From: Tillus elongatus
Taxonomy: Eukaryota > Arthropoda > Insecta > Coleoptera > Cleridae
Assembly (NCBI GenBank): GCA_964006375.1
Contig: OZ023269.1
Coordinates: 1,488,001 to 1,552,000 of the forward strand
Length of the DNA: 64,000 nucleotides
Direction: 5' to 3'
Shown: positions 59,985 to 64,000 of the stretch, piece by piece
Numbering within the stretch: the first letter of the stretch is position 1
Layout of the letters: every line of letters begins with the position of its first letter
Translations under genes and position numbers: made by a program
The notes under the pieces: model-generated
The model's input: only the letters and a program-made list of their open reading frames with translations
Told to the model about the DNA's origin: nothing
The model's database searches: none

Positions 59985-60900
59985 AAAAATCATTATTTTC
60001 AAGATCGGTCAATTGGTATTGTATTACGCTGTCCATAAGGATCTCCCCAGCACAGGTTCCAGTACGATATATTTTACCCTGGTACCCCTCCTGACAAGCG
60101 TCGGCGGCTATATTGTTATCAAAGTCCAAGTCTCGGGTATCCAGACCAACGACTCTTCATTGTAGCTGCCTAGTTCGTTAAGAGCAGTTTCATAATCCCA
60201 TACCATTTTTGAATTGTAACCGTAGGATCCAAGTGTCTTTATATCAGCTTGGTTATTAGAAAATATTTTTATCGATTTATGTGTGCAAGAGTCTTGTTTA
60301 ATCTCCCTCGCACACACCTCGATGGCATATACTTCTGTCTAGTATATGGTTGTATACTCACCTAGGCTAGATGCTGTTGTTGCATCCATGTTGCCCCAAT
60401 ATGCGCCAGATCCTGCCCCTGAGTCGCTTTCGGAGCCGCCCGTGTATCAGAAGATATCTGCCCTCGGTAGGGACATTTGATTTCGTTCCCAGTCCTCCTT
60501 TTTCGGAAGAGCGGTCTTGATAGGCATGTCTCTGCAGATCTTTTTAGGCATCAGTTCTGATATCAGTCCCAGAAACTCGTGATGAGAAGTATATAGTTCT
60601 TCACATATTGCATGCTGTCAGCTGTTTGTTTAAGTGTGTACGTTGTCCACCTAAGCATTCTCTCTACCAAATTGGTGAGAGGTGGAATGTTTAGGAAGAC
60701 TTCCAGAGTTGATGATGGAGTTGCGCTTATTGCTTCCGTTGTCATTAGACATGCTTGCCTGTATAGCTGGGCCATTTTGGCTCTTGCTATATCAAGTGCT
60801 TGCGCGTAAAAGCGAACCATATTATGCATTTTTTTTATTAGCAAAACAATCATCCCGCGGTACACTTTAGGTAATCTTGTTGAAAAACTTATCAAAATAA
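59985..60900 (-). pseudogene. LINE remnant: RT thumb region and RNase H
   Basis: Minus strand. The first block (about 60830-60640), ARAKMAQLYRQACLMTTEAI, TPSSTLEVFLNIPPL and VERMLRWTTYTL, matches the conserved region after the reverse transcriptase of R1/I/jockey-type LINEs. Then, after a frame change, YTGGSESDSGAGSGA (60450-60400; the first catalytic Asp of the usual YTDGS is Gly), TEVYAIEVCAREIK, FSNNQADIKTLGSYGYNSKM and EESLVWIPETWT, the RNase H core and its WVPGH motif in degraded form. At least two stops and two frame changes are present. It is a different, older lineage than the 56.8-kb copy. Confidence 0.82.
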
Positions 60901-61189
60901 CAACAATTTGCATCATGACGCGAATTTGACAAGAACATTCATACATTTGTTTATGACAAACGCCTACTATGCGATAAAGATCTGAAAGCTACATAACATG
61001 ATGTGTTACAGTGTTTCGACATCGCAGTGTTCCGCAAGCGATTTATTTTAGGGTCATTCCACAAGTATAAATCTTCTGTTAAGAAAATAAAAGAGAACAC
61101 TGTTTCCTAATGAAAAGGTTCCTAGCGATACTAACCAAAAGTGTCAGTATTTTTTAAACTTGAAGGTTATCGCAACCGTCTATACTCCA
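60901..61189. other. No recognisable feature
   Basis: Nothing recognised. Confidence 0.45.
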
Positions 61190-61660
61190 AAGCTAAATTT
61201 AATTTAATTATTGCAGAATTTTATGTATTCTTTTAGCAAATTTTTGTGTAGAAAATATTTAGTCCATTTTCGCAGAAATTTGTTTGTGTTGCCGCAGAAA
61301 TCATTTTTTGGTAAGACTTTTGTTAAATTTGGTAACTAGTAATAAATGTTTAATAAGTTATTGTAAAAAAATATTTTCGGACTTTCGTGAAAAAAATTGG
61401 ATAAATATATTGCAGAGGTTCGTTGGCCAGGAAAATCGGACCAGTTTTTTTTTGGACCATTTTAAGTTTTATTTCGGAACATTTATGTACTTTTTCAAAA
61501 AATAAAGTTATTTGATGAAACGCAGTTCATTGTTTCTACTATACTGGTAACCAAATTTGATGCCGGTTTTCTTTTAAAAAAAAAAGACATATTTGCTTTT
61601 AAAAATATTTTTATGAAAATTCACTACCATAACGCACTTGCTGCATTCAGACTTTTTTTT
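61190..61660 (+). mobile_element. Family A right half
   Basis: TTTTTGTGTAGAAAATATTT, AATAAATGTTTAATAAGTTA, GAGGTTCGTTGGCCAGGAAA and ATTTGATGAAACGCAG, then a right tip (TTCACTACCATAACGCAC, then CTTGCTGCATTC) at 61618-61648. Collinear with 16080-16548 and 9950-10362. Confidence 0.7.
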
Positions 61661-62084
61661 ATTTTGTTTTTGTTTTATCAATAACTTACCTCTTTAAATT
61701 TGGGTTTTCTTCAGTTTGAAGCAATATTTCATAGCGAATTGTGCTCAATCTATTAAGTCATGTTAGGTGGTCTGAAAAAGGAATTCACAATTTGTGCTCA
61801 ATTTATTGTCATTAGCTCATTTTTCCTAGGCGCTGTTACCGGTAAAATTACAATCATTGAAGTAAATTCGAAAGGGGATGCGGGAAGCCAGTTTTTAAAG
61901 CAGACAACTTTTCGACCCATAGGACACAGTATGTCAACAGTGCTACAGGTTTAGTCCAGCTGATCTGAAAAAGGAATTCATAACCGTCGTTATAGATACA
62001 GACGACCTAGAGCAACTTAAGCACGGCAAGATTATCATTTGAGGTTTGCGGCTTTACAAGACACATTTTCCACAACACGGTCTT
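61661..62084. other. No recognisable feature
   Basis: A 64-codon open frame (61760-61954) has a hydrophobic stretch near its start but no recognisable family. It is weak and not called as a gene. Confidence 0.4.
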
Positions 62085-63120
62085 TTTTATTGTATTTTTT
62101 TTTATTCCAACAACACACCACAAGGGCTCACAGTCTAAATACTATCGTACCATGAGTGTCGACAAGGAGGAAATAGGCAACTTGTAAATTCTGGATTTGA
62201 AGGATTGGAGGTTTGAGCAGAAGGAAAACTATGTGCCGGCAATTGCCAATTGTGATGGATCTAGGGCCGGTGTATGTCCTATGAGATATAAAGCAAGACT
62301 GAGATTTGGTGTAGTTGATATGTACTAGATGTCTACTTCCCTAGTCTAATATTTTTTTGAGTTCCACGGAGACAGAACCCTCCATGAGTCTGCGATCCTC
62401 ATCTAATTGGGATAAAGAGACAGGCTTAGAATATTGTATATTTGAGTGGAGGGTGCTGTCATCCGCGTAACTGTAAACTGGGTTAGATGTGCCAGAGAGG
62501 ACGTCATTGATGTGGAGAAGAAACAAAGTAGGGGCTAAAGCTGAACCTTGAGGGACCCCTGCATTAATTGGATACAGTTTAGAGGAATGCCCATCCATGA
62601 CAACAGAAATTCTCCGGTTTGAGAGGAAATTTGCTGTTTAGGTACAGAGTTTTGGTGGTAGGACATAGGCCGGTAGTTTATTAAGCAGCGCTGCGTGCCA
62701 GGCCTGGTCGAATGCTTTGGATATGTCTAGAGCGACAATCTGGGATTCACCGTGTAGTTCCATAGACTTGCTCCAAGAACGGGTGATAAAGGAAAAGAGG
62801 TTGGCAGTTGATCTGCGCTGACGGAATCCATACTGCCTGTCGTGGATTAGACTGTGTTTTTCAAGAAATTTTAGTAATTCGGTGTTTATATACTTTTCCA
62901 TCACTTTAAAGACTGAAAGGAGAGAAATAGGCCTGTAGTTGCTAGGAAGCGCTTTGGATCCTTTCTTGAGAACGGGTTATACTCAGCAGTTTTACAGTTA
63001 CTAGGGAATGTACCTCTATTGTAAGATGTATGAAACAGACGAGTCAGGACAGGAGCCAGTTCTAGTGCGCATTTTTTTGGGAACAATTGCTGGGATCTCG
63101 TCAAGGCCAGAAGCTTTTCT
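62085..63120 (-). pseudogene. Second copy of the 13-kb LINE, shortened
   Basis: Minus strand from about 63120: KCALELAPVLTRLFHTSYNR and FPSNCKTAEYNPF, then KYINTELLKFLEKHSLIHDR, RQYGFRQRRSTANLF, ALDISKAFDQAWHAALL with the catalytic Asp, INAGVPQGSALAPTLFLL and SYADDSTLHS with the Asp pair, then LSQLDEDRRLMEGS. It shares the 3' end with 13327 (ACCACAAGGGCT, ACTATCGTACCATGAGTGTC). The ~520 bp coding for the C-terminal region is deleted near 62250, and the 5' part is truncated. Frames change at about 62900 and 62640. Compared with the first copy, several motifs are closer to consensus (GVPQGS here, GVPRGS there). Confidence 0.87.
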
Positions 63121-63139
63121 GTTATTAAGAGTAACTAAA

Positions 63140-63472
63140 AAAGTCTGTGGCCAATGAAACTACAAGCTCGAGGCCAGATCACTCTTCACGCACACGCACA
63201 CCCCAATCACTAAATAACCTAGTTGATATTCGACACCGTTTTCAAGAAGCCTGAGATGACATTCCGTAGAATACCATCATATCATTTAATTTCAAGCTTA
63301 CCTCGAAAAGTTATTGACTGCATAAGAAACCTTGGCGGACCCACTCAATATTAAATGACTTTGTTATTTTTAAATATTTTAGTTTCTAAATGTAAACATT
63401 TTTTTAGTTTGATTAAATACATATTATGTATAAATTTCATGAAAAGTGTTCGGATTTGTTTGAAAGCCAGTA
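63140..63472 (+). pseudogene. Tc1 transposase C-terminus and 3' terminal repeat
   Basis: TPQSLNNLVDIRHRFQEA, stop, DDIP in one frame, then SSLPRKVIDCIRNLGGPTQY before a stop at 63351-63353 in another. These match the Tc1 C-terminal pattern of a helix with RxQEAWDxIP followed by MPRRVxxxIxxRGGxTxY. About 90 bp on, AGTGTTCGGATTTGTTTGAA then AGCCAGTATA (63446-63472) looks like a Tc1 terminal inverted repeat ending at a TA. The catalytic core is missing. The sequence differs from the 38-kb element. Confidence 0.75.
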
Positions 63473-64000
63473 TATAGGTTGGTCATGACGACGTTTTTGC
63501 GGTCAGTGGACCCTTCAATCGATCGTCGCTACTCTTAGATTGTTTAGCAGATCAATATTGTTAATGGAATATTGATAAGTCATAAATATTCAAATAGAAC
63601 GCCTCTAAAGTAGATAAAACCCGGTAAAAGAAAAGGATTCATTTTTCACTTAAATGGTATAACAGTCCGTTTTGTATTCGCATCAAAAACTGTTTCTATC
63701 TGTCTTCGAAAGGATAACTTTTCTCTCCAGAGACAGACCCAAGTTTTTGCAAGGAAAATTCAAATATAAAAATAGAATGTAGTTTCCTGTTTCTAACTTA
63801 AATAATGAATACGCTTCTTTCAATGAATATATTTGTCATTTCCTCAAATGGCTCTAACTGTGTCTGCTCGTAAAACGTACTTTATATATCTGGAGTTTCA
63901 GAGAACCCGTCATAAATTTCCACGCAATCGCTCATTATTCATTCTTTCTACGCGACTGAAAAAAACATACAAAATTCGTTTCCCATGTGTTCAATAAAAT
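63473..64000. other. No recognisable feature
   Basis: Nothing recognised to the window end. Confidence 0.5.

Overview
The window looks like repeat-dominated, AT-rich DNA from a large animal nuclear genome, most likely an arthropod. The support is the mix of mobile elements: mariner and Tc1 transposase remnants, jockey/R1-type LINEs (some with RNase H), Penelope-like elements (PLEs) with GIY-YIG endonuclease and hammerhead ribozymes, tRNA-headed SINEs, and insect-style tandem repeats. No intact host gene, tRNA, rRNA or CRISPR array was recognised. Every convincing coding stretch is a decayed mobile-element gene. Many long open frames are only (TA)n microsatellites read as Tyr-Ile repeats. I cannot name the species.

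The dominant component is a non-autonomous repeat, called family A here. Its copies have an AT-rich left tip, usually a (TA)n tract 50-115 bp long at a fixed place about 120 bp in, a body of 0.3-1.3 kb, and a right tip holding a small hairpin (ACGCA-CTTGC-TGCGT). At least 24 such tips occur on both strands. About 300-bp units bounded by the tip in inverted orientation look like MITEs. A relative, family B, is present as two ~0.9 kb direct copies 33 kb apart (2575-3500 and 35250-36170).

Layout. 0-5.3 kb: families A and B. 5.3-8 kb: nothing recognisable. 8.0-8.8 kb: a 148-bp palindrome and a ~300-bp direct-repeat unit, each with hammerhead-ribozyme signatures. 8.8-11 kb: family A with a 111-bp ribozyme-bearing insert. 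11.4-12.1 kb: PLE terminal region and a DNA-transposon end. 13.3-15 kb: LINE remnant (minus). 15-20 kb: family A plus a mariner-like fragment. 20.3-23.9 kb: mariner remnant and SINE tail between an inverted-repeat pair. 24-33 kb: family A, a dispersed repeat and tandem repeats. 34.2-36.9 kb: PLE folded into an inverted duplication, family B and two SINEs. 38.2-40.9 kb: Tc1-type element with long arms built of ~175/350-bp higher-order repeats. 42.5-47.2 kb: families A and B. 47.2-50.65 kb: an inverted-repeat block holding a second ribozyme-type direct repeat, a detached Tc1 arm and a possible solo LTR. 51.1-51.5 kb: second PLE endonuclease. 53.0-55.0 kb: the best preserved LINE. 56.8-60.9 kb: two LINE RNase H remnants. 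61.2-63.5 kb: family A, a second copy of the 13-kb LINE, and a Tc1 C-terminal end.

Nothing here forms a working pathway; the shared logic is retroelement and transposon decay. The most interesting signal is the repeated appearance of self-cleaving hammerhead motifs in three arrangements: PLE terminal regions, short inserts with flanking direct repeats, and ~300-bp direct-repeat units resembling retrozymes. The second is the hairpin-tipped family A and its link to the (TA)n tracts.
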